This document shows, piece by piece, positions 6,871 to 16,688 of a DNA stretch of 64,000 nt; the stretch's first letter is position 1; the number at the start of each line of letters is the position of its first letter. The translations under genes were made by a program, and so were the position numbers. This DNA is from Devosia oryzisoli. GTDB lineage: Bacteria > Pseudomonadota > Alphaproteobacteria > Rhizobiales > Devosiaceae. The stretch covers positions 100,561 through 164,560 of the forward strand of contig NZ_JACYFU010000006.1 in the NCBI RefSeq assembly GCF_014837245.1, read 5' to 3'. Below the pieces are notes generated by a model, which was given only the letters and a program-made list of their open reading frames with translations, was not told the origin of the DNA and ran no database searches.

Positions 6871-8802
6871 CTAGGCCTTGGCGAGGGCCGCCTTCATGGC
6901 GGCTTCGTCATAGCCGAGGGCGCCGAGGGCCGCCGTGACGATGCCGGCGCGGTCGAGGCCGGCGGCGGCATACATGTCGTCCTGGGTGGCGTGCTCGACG
7001 AAGGTGTCGGGGATCATCAGCGGGCGGAAGCGCAGCTTGCCATCGAGCAGCCCGTTGCTGGCGAGGAAGCTCGCCACGTGGCTGCCGAACCCGCCCAGGC
7101 CCCCTTCTTCGGCCGTGAGCATGACATCGTGGGTCTGGGCCAGGCGGGCAATGAGGTCTTGGTCGAGCGGCTTCATGAAGCGCGCGTCGGCGATGGTGGG
7201 GTTGAGCCCCAGCGCGACCAGCTTGTCTGCAGCAGCCAGAACTTCCGACAGGCGCGTGCCATAGGAGAGGATCGCGACGCTGCCGCCGCCCTGGCGCAGG
7301 ATGCGGCCCTTGCCGATGGGGAGAATTTCGCCGCGGGCGGGCATGTCGACGCCCATGCCCTCGCCGCGCGGATAGCGGAAGGCGATGGGGCCGCGATCGT
7401 AAGCGGCGGCGGTCGCCACCATGTGCCTAAGCTCGGCCTCGTCGCCCGCGGCCATCAGCACCATGCCCGGAACGGCACCGAGATAGGCATTGTCGTAATT
7501 GCCGGCATGGGTAGGGCCGTCGGCGCCGACATAGCCGGCGCGGTCGATGGCGAAGCGCACCGGCAGGCCCTGGATGGCCACGTCGTGGATCACCTGGTCA
7601 TACGCGCGCTGCAGGAAGGTGGAATAGATGGCGCAGAAGGGTTTCAGGCCTTCGCTCGCCATGCCCGCCGCAAAAGTGACGGCGTGCTGCTCGGCAATGC
7701 CGACGTCGAAAATCCGGCTGGGGAACAGCTCCTCGAACTTGTCGAGCCCGGTGCCCGTGGGCATGGCGGCGGTGACGGCAACGATGCGGTCGTCGGCCTC
7801 GGCTTCCTGGATCAGCGAGGAGGCGAAGACAGAAGTGTAGGAGGGGGCGTTGGAGGGCGCCTTGGCCTGCGCGCCGGTGATGACGTTGAACCTGGAGACG
7901 CCGTGGTATTTGTCGGCCGAGTTCTCGGCCGGTGCGTAGCCCTTGCCCTTGCGGGTGACGACGTGGACGAGGATCGGCCCCTCGCCGGCGTCGCGCACGT
8001 TTTCGAGAATGGGCACGAGGTGTTCGAGATTATGGCCGTCGATGGGGCCGACATAATAAAAGCCCAGCTCCTCAAAGAGCGTGCCGCCGGTAAAGAAGGA
8101 GCGGGCGAATTCCTCGGTCCGGCGGGCCGGCTCGTGGAGGAACGGCGGCAGCTTGTGTACTATGGTCTTGGCGGCCTCGCGCGTACCCCGGTAGACGGGT
8201 CCCGAGACGAGGCGGGCGAGATAGGTCCGCAGCGCGCCGGTGGGCGGGGCGATGGACATATCGTTGTCGTTGAGGATGACGATCAGCCGCGCATCCATGG
8301 CGCCGGCATTGTTCATGGCCTCATAGGCCATGCCCGCCGACATGGCGCCATCGCCGATGACGGCCACCACATTGCGCTTGACGCCGAGCTGCTGGCTGGC
8401 GACGGCCATGCCGAGACCGGCGGAAATGGAGGTGGACGAGTGCCCCGCGCCGAAGGGATCGTACTCGCTTTCGGCGCGGCGGGTGAAGCCGGAGAGGCCG
8501 TCCTTCTGGCGCAGCGTGCGGATGCGATCGCGTCGGCCGGTCAGAATCTTGTGCGGGTAGGCCTGGTGGCCGACGTCGAAGATGATGCGATCGTGCGGCG
8601 TATCGAAGACGGCATGGAGCGCAACGGTCAGCTCGACCACGCCGAGCCCGGCGCCCAGATGGCCACCGGTCACCGAAACGGCGTCGATCATTTCGGCGCG
8701 CAGCTCGTCGGCCAGCTGCGGCAGCTGCTCTTGCGCAAGCGTGCGGAGATCGGCCGGGCTGTGGATGGTGTCGAGCAGGGGTGTCTGCGGCTTGTCGGCC
8801 AA
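6871..8802 (-). CDS. dxs: 1-deoxy-D-xylulose-5-phosphate synthase
   Basis: 643 residues. It condenses pyruvate and glyceraldehyde-3-phosphate to DXP, the first step of the non-mevalonate isoprenoid pathway, which also feeds thiamine and pyridoxal. It shows the TPP-binding segment [18 protein letters not shown], the catalytic-Glu segment [10 protein letters not shown] and the [11 protein letters not shown] region, all diagnostic for DXS. The start is TTG: the frame is closed by TAA about a dozen codons upstream and contains no ATG or GTG in between, while GGAG lies 7-8 bases before the TTG. This implies modest initiation. Confidence 0.96.
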   Translation of the reverse strand: MADKPQTPLLDTIHSPADLRTLAQEQLPQLADELRAEMIDAVSVTGGHLGAGLGVVELTVALHAVFDTPHDRIIFDVGHQAYPHKILTGRRDRIRTLRQKDGLSGFTRRAESEYDPFGAGHSSTSISAGLGMAVASQQLGVKRNVVAVIGDGAMSAGMAYEAMNNAGAMDARLIVILNDNDMSIAPPTGALRTYLARLVSGPVYRGTREAAKTIVHKLPPFLHEPARRTEEFARSFFTGGTLFEELGFYYVGPIDGHNLEHLVPILENVRDAGEGPILVHVVTRKGKGYAPAENSADKYHGVSRFNVITGAQAKAPSNAPSYTSVFASSLIQEAEADDRIVAVTAAMPTGTGLDKFEELFPSRIFDVGIAEQHAVTFAAGMASEGLKPFCAIYSTFLQRAYDQVIHDVAIQGLPVRFAIDRAGYVGADGPTHAGNYDNAYLGAVPGMVLMAAGDEAELRHMVATAAAYDRGPIAFRYPRGEGMGVDMPARGEILPIGKGRILRQGGGSVAILSYGTRLSEVLAAADKLVALGLNPTIADARFMKPLDQDLIARLAQTHDVMLTAEEGGLGGFGSHVASFLASNGLLDGKLRFRPLMIPDTFVEHATQDDMYAAAGLDRAGIVTAALGALGYDEAAMKAALAKA

Positions 8803-8930
8803 GAGGCGCTCCAGAAACAGAGGGTCAAACCCTGTTTAGGCGCCGACCGCCGCGTTGGCAACACGGCGGTCCGGGATGTGACAGGGCCCATGCTGCATGC
8901 CTGGGCAATCGGGCGAGAGCAGGGCAGACC

Positions 8931-10613
8931 TCAGTTGGCGAGGAGGCCCGAGAGGTCCTGACGCACGAAGCGCGTTGCGCTCAGGGTGGTCGTATCGTCG
9001 CCGACGGCCATGATGGTCACGAGCTGCCCCATCTCCGGCGTGGGGTCGAAATCGGCCTCGTCGTGATCGTAGATGGCCGCGAAGTGCTCGGAGGTGAGCG
9101 CGACCGGGGTGGTCAGGACCTCGGTGACGTGCTCGAGGTCGGGGGCCACCAGGTCGCGCTGCCGCACGGCGGCGGGGCCGTTGGAAACGTGCCGGGCCAG
9201 CGCCTGGGCGAGCGAATCCTTGGTGACGCCCACGGTGCCGCGGAACGTGGCATCGAACAATGCCGCAAGTTGCCGGGGCTCTGACGGATTGCCGAGCGAC
9301 GCCATCTGGACCACGGGCTGCTCGATGCTGGGCAGAATAGCCCGGCGCGAGCCGGGTGCCGGTGGCATGGACTGCGCGGTGGCGACCGATGTTCCGGCGA
9401 TGATGGCTTCGAGTGCCTTCTGCGCCTGCGGGTCGGGGGCGTTGGTCGGCAGGTAGGCGGAGAGTGGTTCGGAACTCCGGTCGGACATCAGGACGCGCGG
9501 CTGCGGGACGGGAGGCTCGGTCAGCGCTGCAATGGCGGTGACGGCGTCGCCGGCCGTTGTCGCGCCTTCGGCCGTGGCGACGCGCAGGCGCTCGGACTTG
9601 CTGGCGGGGACCGGCGCATTGGTTTCCGGCCGCAGTTCGGCGGCGTCGAGCGGAGCGCTGCCCGCGGTCGAGAAGGGCAGGGAGGCTGGCTGGGCCGGTC
9701 CATCGTTGGCCGCAACGGCCACCGTGCCACCCAGATCGGCCGGGCGCATCAGGGGCATGGGTGCGATCGAGCTCGTCTGGGCCTGGGGCGCCAGCGATGC
9801 GGTCTGGACGACAGGTGCCGGCTGGGTCGGCGCCGCCTCCTGCTGGTTGCCGCCGAACAGCATGTCCATGAGGTTGCCGCCGGAAGCCACGCGGGTGCCG
9901 CTGTCGCTGCTGCCGCACGGCACTTCGTGGCACTGCTTCCATTCGGCGAGGGCCATCTGGTAGCCCTTTTGCGAAAGCGGCTTGCCATCGGTGGGCAGGT
10001 GCGCCGTCTTGCCATCGGGGAAAATCTGGGCGAGCTGCGCCCGCGTCATGCGCGGCCAGGCGCGGACGGAACCGGTGTCGAGGTGGACGAAGGGGCTGCC
10101 GGAGGTGGGGTAGTAGCCGACGCCGCCGACCTGCTTTTTCATGGCCACGGCGCGCAGCTTGGTCAGCGGGATGCCGGGGATGAAGAAGTCCATGGCGTGT
10201 CCCTTGGTGTGCTGGCTGTTTTCAGCAACTCCCGAGCCGGGCTTGGAGCGCAGCATCTCGTTGGTGGCGGGCGAGCGATAGGCCGACACGATGTTGATCG
10301 GCTGGGTGGCGCCCACCTCCTGGTAGACTTCCCAGATCAGATCGAACAGACGCGGGTCCATCTTGGCGGGCTCGTTGCGGCGCCAGTCGCGCAGGAACTG
10401 GTTGAGCTGCTTGAGCCCGGACTGCACATATTGCCCATTGCGCTTGAAGACGATGCGAGTCGTCTCCTGCGTGTGTGTGTAATAGAGGTAAAGAGCCCGT
10501 TCGGTGGCGGCCTGGGCCGGCATCACCGTCTGCGACAACGCTGCCACGGCCATGAGCGCAGCCGTTGCCAGCCTTACCGCACGCCGCAGATGAAAATGCA
10601 CAATCCCCGTCAC
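8931..10613 (-). CDS. DUF882 / M15-type murein endopeptidase with long C-terminal region
   Basis: 560 residues with a GTG start. An N-terminal signal peptide ends near MPAQAA. The DUF882 peptidase domain covers roughly residues 38-185, with zinc ligands expected at His135 (SQHTKGHAMD), Asp142 and His177 (FVHLDTG), like E. coli MepK, which cuts mDAP-mDAP or D-Ala-mDAP crosslinks. Residues after about 240 form a Pro/Ala/Thr-rich low-complexity region of about 300 residues with no recognised domain, much longer than the single-domain homologues. It follows the L,D-transpeptidase gene on the same strand, so an LD-transpeptidase and a candidate crosslink endopeptidase are paired. Confidence 0.85.
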   Translation of the reverse strand: MTGIVHFHLRRAVRLATAALMAVAALSQTVMPAQAATERALYLYYTHTQETTRIVFKRNGQYVQSGLKQLNQFLRDWRRNEPAKMDPRLFDLIWEVYQEVGATQPINIVSAYRSPATNEMLRSKPGSGVAENSQHTKGHAMDFFIPGIPLTKLRAVAMKKQVGGVGYYPTSGSPFVHLDTGSVRAWPRMTRAQLAQIFPDGKTAHLPTDGKPLSQKGYQMALAEWKQCHEVPCGSSDSGTRVASGGNLMDMLFGGNQQEAAPTQPAPVVQTASLAPQAQTSSIAPMPLMRPADLGGTVAVAANDGPAQPASLPFSTAGSAPLDAAELRPETNAPVPASKSERLRVATAEGATTAGDAVTAIAALTEPPVPQPRVLMSDRSSEPLSAYLPTNAPDPQAQKALEAIIAGTSVATAQSMPPAPGSRRAILPSIEQPVVQMASLGNPSEPRQLAALFDATFRGTVGVTKDSLAQALARHVSNGPAAVRQRDLVAPDLEHVTEVLTTPVALTSEHFAAIYDHDEADFDPTPEMGQLVTIMAVGDDTTTLSATRFVRQDLSGLLAN

Positions 10614-10786
10614 GCCAAACTCTGCCCGGTTCCTGCCAGTCGTCGTTCGATGTTAGCGCGAAAATCGTTCAATTCTATTAACGCTAACGAGGCGTCAACC
10701 GACAGTGCCGGTCCCCCATGCCCGCCATTTCTATGCAGAAAAGCGGGCACAACCAAGGCAAAAGTGTGAACGAGGCGTTAACGCCC

Positions 10787-12487
10787 TCAGGGGGAGAGGT
10801 CGTCCGCGGTCGTCTGCGCTTGGGCGATGATGGCCGGTGGCTGGTCGGACGCCAAGCCCAAGGCCGCGATCAGCTTGGCGTTGTGGCCATAGACGTCGCC
10901 ATAGGAATGGATGGTTCCGTCGGCATCGACGCGTAGCGTGAAGTAGGTGAGGTGGACCGGGATCTGGTGCTCCGGGTTCACCCAGCGCTCGGTACTGCCG
11001 AACATGGCTTCGAGCGAGGCGCGACTGATGTTGGGTTCGTTGGCCATCAGGGCGTCGGCGAACTCCATCGGGTTCTGCACGCGCACGCAACCGTGGCTGA
11101 GGGCACGGGTGGAGCGCTGGAAGTACGACTTGGACGGGGTGTCGTGCAGGTAGACGTCGTGCTTGTTTGGGAAGAGGAACTTGATCTGCCCCAGGGCATT
11201 GCCCGGACCCGGACGCTGGCGCACCCGGAAGGGGAAGTCGGACGGCGACACCATGTTCCAGTTGACGCTCCAGGGGCTGATCGCCTCGCCGTTGTAGAGC
11301 AGGTCCATGTTCTGGTTGTCGATATAGCCCGGATTGCGCAGGACCGCCGGTGCCACCTCGTTCCTGATGATGGAGGAGGGGACGTTCCAGTACGGATTGA
11401 CGACGATGTGCCGGATATTGTCGGAGAACACCGGCGTCTGGTTGCTGGCTTTGCCCACGACGACGCGGGTCGTGTATTCGGGCTTGCCGTCGCGCAGGAT
11501 CCAGAGGCGGTATTCGGGGATGTTGACCATTACCGCGAACTTGCCCAGGTCGCGCGGCATCCAGCGCCAGCGCTCCATGTTGGCGATGATGTCTTCGCGC
11601 CGGGTAGCGGGACCGCCATTGAGGGCGGCAATGGTTGCCGGCCCGATGACGCCGTCGACTTCCAGGCCCTGTCCGTCCTGGAAAGCCTGGACGACCTGGA
11701 CCAGGGCGTCGTCATAGACGCTCGAGGCGGAGGCGGGGAGTTCGAAGCGGGCGCGCAGGGCGGGCACGCGTGGGTCGATGTTGCCCGGGTGCAGCACCGG
11801 ACCGGTGCCGATGGGGGCGGGGCGATCGGCCCCTGTGCCGTCGAAGCCGGCGAGGGCAGCCTTGAGCGCCAGAAATTCTGGATGGGTCGGCTCGAGTTCG
11901 CCCAGTATGGCGGCCGGATCCTTGCTTTTCGCCAGTTTCTCGAGCAGCGCCACCTCGTCGAGCGGCTTGGGCTGGATGTCGAGGTTGACGTCGACCGACT
12001 GCGGCACGATGCGGCCGTTGTAGAGGTGGTTGGCGTAGCGGAGCGTGGCGTCGGAGAAGGCGGTTTCGAGCGCCGCCATGGCGTTGGCGTCGCCACCCCG
12101 GGCCTTGGAGAGATCGATCGCGGGTGTGAGGTAGTCATCGGGCCGCAGGCCTTCGGACGCGGCATCGCGGAAGAGCGCGATGATCTTTTCGGCGGCGGGC
12201 GAGAAGGTGATGGTGCCGCTGGTGTCCTTGGAGAGCCAGATCGGCTCGAAATGGCGCTGGCCGTAGAGGAAATAGAGTTTTTGGGCGTCCCGATAGGCGC
12301 GCGTTTCGGCGCGGGCCCCGTAGTAGGAGGCGGAAAGGCCCGCCTTGATGATGCCGCCCAGTTCGCTTTGGGGTGGTGCGATGACGATGCGGCTCAGCTC
12401 GACGCTGGCGACATCCTGCGCCAGCACGGGCTGGGCCAGCCCCCCGGCTATGAGAAGGGCAAGCAGGGACACCGCAACCTTGTTCAT
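10787..12487 (-). CDS. L,D-transpeptidase, LdtD/YcbB type
   Basis: 566 residues from the ATG, which follows AAGGAG by 6 bases. A signal peptide (ends near QPVLAQ) is followed by the N-terminal scaffold domain, a peptidoglycan-binding domain (VQAFQDGQGLEVDGVIGP, about residues 268-290) and a YkuD catalytic domain. The catalytic motif SHGCVRV is at residues 464-470, with nucleophile Cys467. These periplasmic enzymes make 3-3 mDAP crosslinks or attach proteins to peptidoglycan. Such crosslinks are abundant in Rhizobiales walls with polar growth. A longer frame upstream of the ATG lacks signal-peptide character and was not used. Confidence 0.93.
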   Translation of the reverse strand: MNKVAVSLLALLIAGGLAQPVLAQDVASVELSRIVIAPPQSELGGIIKAGLSASYYGARAETRAYRDAQKLYFLYGQRHFEPIWLSKDTSGTITFSPAAEKIIALFRDAASEGLRPDDYLTPAIDLSKARGGDANAMAALETAFSDATLRYANHLYNGRIVPQSVDVNLDIQPKPLDEVALLEKLAKSKDPAAILGELEPTHPEFLALKAALAGFDGTGADRPAPIGTGPVLHPGNIDPRVPALRARFELPASASSVYDDALVQVVQAFQDGQGLEVDGVIGPATIAALNGGPATRREDIIANMERWRWMPRDLGKFAVMVNIPEYRLWILRDGKPEYTTRVVVGKASNQTPVFSDNIRHIVVNPYWNVPSSIIRNEVAPAVLRNPGYIDNQNMDLLYNGEAISPWSVNWNMVSPSDFPFRVRQRPGPGNALGQIKFLFPNKHDVYLHDTPSKSYFQRSTRALSHGCVRVQNPMEFADALMANEPNISRASLEAMFGSTERWVNPEHQIPVHLTYFTLRVDADGTIHSYGDVYGHNAKLIAALGLASDQPPAIIAQAQTTADDLSP

Positions 12488-12773
12488 CGTCGCTCCTTGG
12501 CATGGGCGAATCGAACGACCAAACGCTGGCCGTGCGCAACTCGCGCCATTCCAAGGCAATACTCTGCAAACCTTAACAGGAGCAATTACTCGCAAAGTTG
12601 TGAGCCGCGTCTGTGACGCGTCTGCAACGCTGAGCCGGTGTGGCTGTGGGTTGTCGTGAGTGCGCGGCAGGTCGTCTCCTCGCACACTACCGCGCGCCGA
12701 AAAATTGCTGTAACCGTCCGGCCGCACCTTTCCCGTCGCCGCAGCGCGGCACTGCGCTGGACGACATTTCCCA

Positions 12774-14396
12774 ATGATCCGCCTCGACACTATCGGCAAG
12801 CAGAACGGCAAGCAGATCGTCTTCATCGAGGCTTCCGCCAGCCTTCTGCGCGGCGAGAAGGTTGGCCTTGTCGGCCCGAACGGCGCGGGCAAGACGACGC
12901 TGTTTCGCCTGATCGTGGGCGAGGAGCAGCCCGACGAAGGCCAGGTCTCGGTCGAAAAGGGTACCAGCATCGGCTATTTCAGCCAGGATGTGGGGGAGAT
13001 GGCCGGCCGGAGCGTGGTAGCCGAGGTGATGAACGGGGCCGGCCCGGTGAGCGAGCTGATGGCCGAGATGGCCGAGCTCGAGGCGGCGATGGCGGACCCG
13101 GAGCAGGCCGATGCGCTCGAGAGCGTCATCGAGCGCTATGGCGAGGTGCAGGGCCGGTTCCAGGAACTCGACGGCTATTCGCTCGATGGACGCGCCCGCG
13201 AGGTGCTGGCGGGGCTCGGCTTTTCGCCCGAGATGATGGACGGCGATGTCGGCGCGCTTTCGGGCGGCTGGAAAATGCGCGTGGCGCTGGCGCGCATCCT
13301 TCTCATGCGGCCCGACGTGCTGCTGCTCGACGAACCGAGCAACCATCTCGACATCGAGAGCCTGATCTGGCTCGAGGCCTTTCTCAAGGGGTACTCCGGC
13401 GCCATCCTGATGACGTCGCACGACCGGGAGTTCATGAACCGGATCGTCAACAAGATCGTCGAGATCGATGGCGGTACGCTAACCAGTTATAGCGGCGACT
13501 ACGAGTTCTACACCCAGCAGCGGGCGCTGGCGGACAAGCAGCAACAGGCGCAGTTCGAACGGCAGCAGGCGATGCTGGCCAAGGAAATCGCCTTCATCGA
13601 GCGGTTCAAGGCGCGGGCCTCGCACGCGGCGCAGGTGCAGAGCCGGGTCAAGAAGCTCGACAAGATCGACCGGGTGGAGCCGCCCAAGCGGCAGCAGACC
13701 ATTGCCTTCGAGTTCCGGCCGGCACCGCGCTCGGGCGAAGATGTCGTCCAGCTCAAGAGCGTGGCCAAGCGCTATGGTAGCCGCACCATCTATGAGGGTT
13801 TCGACTTCCACATCCGCCGGCAGGAACGCTGGTGCATAATGGGCGTCAACGGCGCTGGCAAATCGACCCTGCTCAAGCTGGTGGCGGGCGCTGCCGACCC
13901 CGACGCGGGCACGGTGCAGCGCGGCCCCAGCGTCAAGTTGGGGTATTTCGCGCAGCACGCGATGGACATTCTCGAGGACGAGCAGACGGTGTTCGAGACA
14001 TTGCAGAGCAGTTTTCCGCAGGCGGGGCAGGCGCCGCTGCGGGCGCTGGCGGGATGCTTCGGGTTTCCGGGCGACGAGATCGAAAAGAAATGCCGTGTGC
14101 TCTCGGGCGGCGAGAAGGCGCGGCTGGTGATGGCGATGCTGCTGTTCGATCCGCCGAACCTGCTGGTGCTCGACGAGCCGACCAACCATCTCGACATCGC
14201 CACCAAGCAGATGCTGATCGGTGCGCTTTCGCAGTTCGAGGGGACCATGCTGTTCGTGTCGCACGACCGGCACTTCCTTGCCGCGCTGTCCAACCGGGTG
14301 CTCGAACTGGGCGAAGACGGCCATCACGTCTATGGCGGCGGGTATAGCGAATATGTGCAGAGCACCGGCCGCGAGGCGCCAGGGCTGCGCAGTTAG
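12774..14396 (+). CDS. ABC-F family ATPase (translation factor type)
   Basis: 540 residues with two ABC domains and no membrane segment. The first Walker A GPNGAGKTT is at residues 34-42 and the second GVNGAGKST near 345. Signatures LSGGWKMR and LSGGEKAR are each followed by LLLDEPSNHLD / LVLDEPTNHLD. The inter-domain linker is Lys/Gln/Arg-rich (ADKQQQAQFERQQAML), as in ribosome-binding ABC-F proteins. The closest subgroup by feel is Uup/YbiT-like, a housekeeping role at the ribosomal E site. It is divergent from the Ldt gene across a 286-base spacer in which I could not pin a promoter. Confidence 0.9.
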   Translation: MIRLDTIGKQNGKQIVFIEASASLLRGEKVGLVGPNGAGKTTLFRLIVGEEQPDEGQVSVEKGTSIGYFSQDVGEMAGRSVVAEVMNGAGPVSELMAEMAELEAAMADPEQADALESVIERYGEVQGRFQELDGYSLDGRAREVLAGLGFSPEMMDGDVGALSGGWKMRVALARILLMRPDVLLLDEPSNHLDIESLIWLEAFLKGYSGAILMTSHDREFMNRIVNKIVEIDGGTLTSYSGDYEFYTQQRALADKQQQAQFERQQAMLAKEIAFIERFKARASHAAQVQSRVKKLDKIDRVEPPKRQQTIAFEFRPAPRSGEDVVQLKSVAKRYGSRTIYEGFDFHIRRQERWCIMGVNGAGKSTLLKLVAGAADPDAGTVQRGPSVKLGYFAQHAMDILEDEQTVFETLQSSFPQAGQAPLRALAGCFGFPGDEIEKKCRVLSGGEKARLVMAMLLFDPPNLLVLDEPTNHLDIATKQMLIGALSQFEGTMLFVSHDRHFLAALSNRVLELGEDGHHVYGGGYSEYVQSTGREAPGLRS

Positions 14397-14501
14397 CGGC
14401 GTGGGCCGGCAGGGGCTCCGACGCGGCGTCTCGCACCAGGCAAGGTGCCTAGTACCGGCCGAGTTGATGGCCTGCCGCATAACCCTGTGCTAGGCGAAGG
14501 C

Positions 14502-15104
14502 ATGGCCCGTCTCATCCTCTTCAACAAACCGTTTGGCGTGCAGTCGCAGTTTTCGGGAGATCGGCCGGAGGCGACGTTGGCCGGCTATGTGCAGGTGCCG
14601 GGGGTCTATCCGGCGGGGCGGCTCGACAAGGACAGCGAGGGACTTCTCGTTCTCACTGATGACGGGCGCCTGCAGGCGCGGATCGCGACGCCGCGCTTCA
14701 AGCTGCCCAAGACCTATTGGGTGCAGGTGGAGGGGGAGCCGGACGAGGCGGCGCTCGACCGCCTCCGGGCCGGGGTCACGCTCAAGGACGGACCAACGGC
14801 GCCGGCGCGCGTCGAAGCCATGGCGCCGCCCTCACTCTGGCCGCGCGATCCGCCGGTGCGCTTTCGCAAGAGCGTGCCGGACAGCTGGCTGGCGATCACC
14901 ATCACGGAGGGGCGCAACCGGCAGGTTCGCCGGATGACGGCCGCGGTGGGGCTGCCGACGCTGCGGCTGGTGCGGTGGGCGGTGGGCGACTGGACGCTGG
15001 AGGACCTCGAGCCGGGCCAGTGGCGCGAGGTGCCAACGGGGAGTGTCGCGGGTGCGGCCAAGGACCGCGGGCGCCAGGGTGGCAAGGCGTCGTATCGCCG
15101 CTGA
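14502..15104 (+). CDS. RsuA/RluE-family rRNA pseudouridine synthase
   Basis: 200 residues from the ATG after GCGAAGG. The catalytic motif [14 protein letters not shown] places the nucleophile at Asp42. [23 protein letters not shown] is the conserved C-terminal motif of the RsuA family. The short length without an N-terminal S4 domain and the start [12 protein letters not shown] match RluE, which modifies U2457 of E. coli 23S rRNA, so RluE is the best guess, but RluB/RsuA assignment cannot be excluded. The last residues are basic ([12 protein letters not shown]). Confidence 0.88.
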   Translation: MARLILFNKPFGVQSQFSGDRPEATLAGYVQVPGVYPAGRLDKDSEGLLVLTDDGRLQARIATPRFKLPKTYWVQVEGEPDEAALDRLRAGVTLKDGPTAPARVEAMAPPSLWPRDPPVRFRKSVPDSWLAITITEGRNRQVRRMTAAVGLPTLRLVRWAVGDWTLEDLEPGQWREVPTGSVAGAAKDRGRQGGKASYRR

Positions 15105-15117
15105 CGCTGAGCCTCCC

Positions 15118-16602
15118 CTAATGCTCCTCGGGCGCAGCCGCATAGGCGTCGACGTCCTGCGCCAGATCGGGCAGCGGCGCAGTGATCTCGTATTTGACCC
15201 CTTCGGGGCGATAATCGATGCGTGCCGTGCCGTTGAGCTCGATGGCAACGGTATCCTCGATGAGGCGCGAGCCGAAGCCGCGGCGGCTCGGCGCGGAGAC
15301 GGGAGGGCCGTCCATTTCGCTCCAGTAGAAGCGCATCTGCGGCACGCCGGTGGTCTCGATGGACCAGGTTATGGTGACCGAACCCTGTGCGCCGGACAGC
15401 GCGCCGTATTTGGCGGCATTGGTGGCCAGTTCGTGCAGCGCCATCGACAAGGTCGACACCGCACGCGCCCCCAGCAAGACGCGCGGACCGGCGACGCGCA
15501 CCCTGTCCGAGGCGAAGGGCGCCAAGGCCCGATCCACCACGTCGCGCATGGTGGCACTGCTCCAGCCCTCCTTGGTCAGGAGGTCCTGGGCGGTGGAGAG
15601 AGCCTGGATGCGGCCCAAGGCCGTGTCACTGGCTTCCGTGAGGTCACGGGCCGATCGCAGGGACTGCGAGAATACCGCTTGCGCCGTCGCCAGGGAGTTC
15701 TTGACGCGATGATTGAGTTCGCGCGCCAGAAGCTTGCTATGCTCTTCGGCGTACTTGCGTTCGGTGATGTCCATCGCCACACCAAGGACCGAGAGGGGGC
15801 TATCGATGGCATCGCGGTTGACCTGGCCGCGCAACTCCACCCAGCGCTCTTCCTGCTCAGGGATCACCAACCGGCAATCGATGACGAATTCCGCGCCGCT
15901 TGCCGCGGCGGACTGGACCGTTTCTTCCCAGCGGGCCTGATCGGCTTCGGAGAAGGCCGACATCATGTCTGCGTAGCTGAACACATCGCCGGCTTCGCGC
16001 CCAAAGATCGCCTTTGTGCGGGCCGAGGCCAGCAGGGTCCGGCTTTGCATGCCGAAGTTCCAGATGCCCATTTGTGCCGCCTGGAGGATAAAGCGCAGCC
16101 GGCCCTCGCTGGCGGTGAGGTCGAGCATGCGGCGCTCGATCTCGCTTTCCAGTTCGCCCTGCGTCATCTGCAGTTCCGAAACGCGCCGCCGGTCCGGCGA
16201 AACGTCGAACTGCGAGGCGAAGAAGTAGCTCAGCTTTCCGTCCTGGTCGAAGACCGGCGAGAGAAGGAGGCGGTTCCAGAAGCTCGAGCCGTCCTTGCGA
16301 TAGTTGAGCAGATCGATCTCGATCGCTTCGCGGCGGGCGACGGCGTTGCGCACCCTCGTGACGTCGTCCCGACTGGTGCCGGGCCCCTGCAGGAACCGGC
16401 AGTTGCGTCCGAGCGCCTCCTCGCGCGTATAGCCGGTGAGCTTGGTGAACGCGTCGTTCATGAATACGATCGGGTTGTCCGGCTGATTGGGATCGGTGAT
16501 CAGCATGGGCATCCGAGTGGCCCGCACCGCGGCTGCAAACGGGTCGGTGGTGGCGCCGATCCGATGCATTTCGTGTTCGATGCGTTGGTCTTCTGTGCTC
16601 AT
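15118..16602 (-). CDS. LOV-domain HWE-family sensor histidine kinase (blue-light sensor)
   Basis: 494 residues; the ATG follows GGAGG. An N-terminal PAS domain (about residues 23-135) carries the LOV signature GRNCRFLQG, with the flavin-adduct Cys at residue 68. A second PAS domain (about 165-283) follows. The kinase core has the HWE features: phosphoacceptor His298 in LARELNHRVKN, Asn395 in HELATNAAKYGALS, and the WxE motif W427-S-E429. There is no membrane segment, so it is cytoplasmic. LOV-HWE kinases such as the Brucella LOV-HK are light-activated and feed the general stress response. No PhyR/EcfG gene is in the window, so the partner is unknown. Confidence 0.92.
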   Translation of the reverse strand: MSTEDQRIEHEMHRIGATTDPFAAAVRATRMPMLITDPNQPDNPIVFMNDAFTKLTGYTREEALGRNCRFLQGPGTSRDDVTRVRNAVARREAIEIDLLNYRKDGSSFWNRLLLSPVFDQDGKLSYFFASQFDVSPDRRRVSELQMTQGELESEIERRMLDLTASEGRLRFILQAAQMGIWNFGMQSRTLLASARTKAIFGREAGDVFSYADMMSAFSEADQARWEETVQSAAASGAEFVIDCRLVIPEQEERWVELRGQVNRDAIDSPLSVLGVAMDITERKYAEEHSKLLARELNHRVKNSLATAQAVFSQSLRSARDLTEASDTALGRIQALSTAQDLLTKEGWSSATMRDVVDRALAPFASDRVRVAGPRVLLGARAVSTLSMALHELATNAAKYGALSGAQGSVTITWSIETTGVPQMRFYWSEMDGPPVSAPSRRGFGSRLIEDTVAIELNGTARIDYRPEGVKYEITAPLPDLAQDVDAYAAAPEEH

Positions 16603-16688
16603 GCGCCCTCCGGGACGCCTTGGTTGATCCGACAACGGCAAGAAAGCTAATGGGCAAACCCGATAGGTCTGCACCATCAATTGTTTAA

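Noticed and set aside
6841..8961. 706-codon plus-strand frame antisense to dxs
   Set aside because: No motif or start signal, while the opposite strand is unambiguous DXS.
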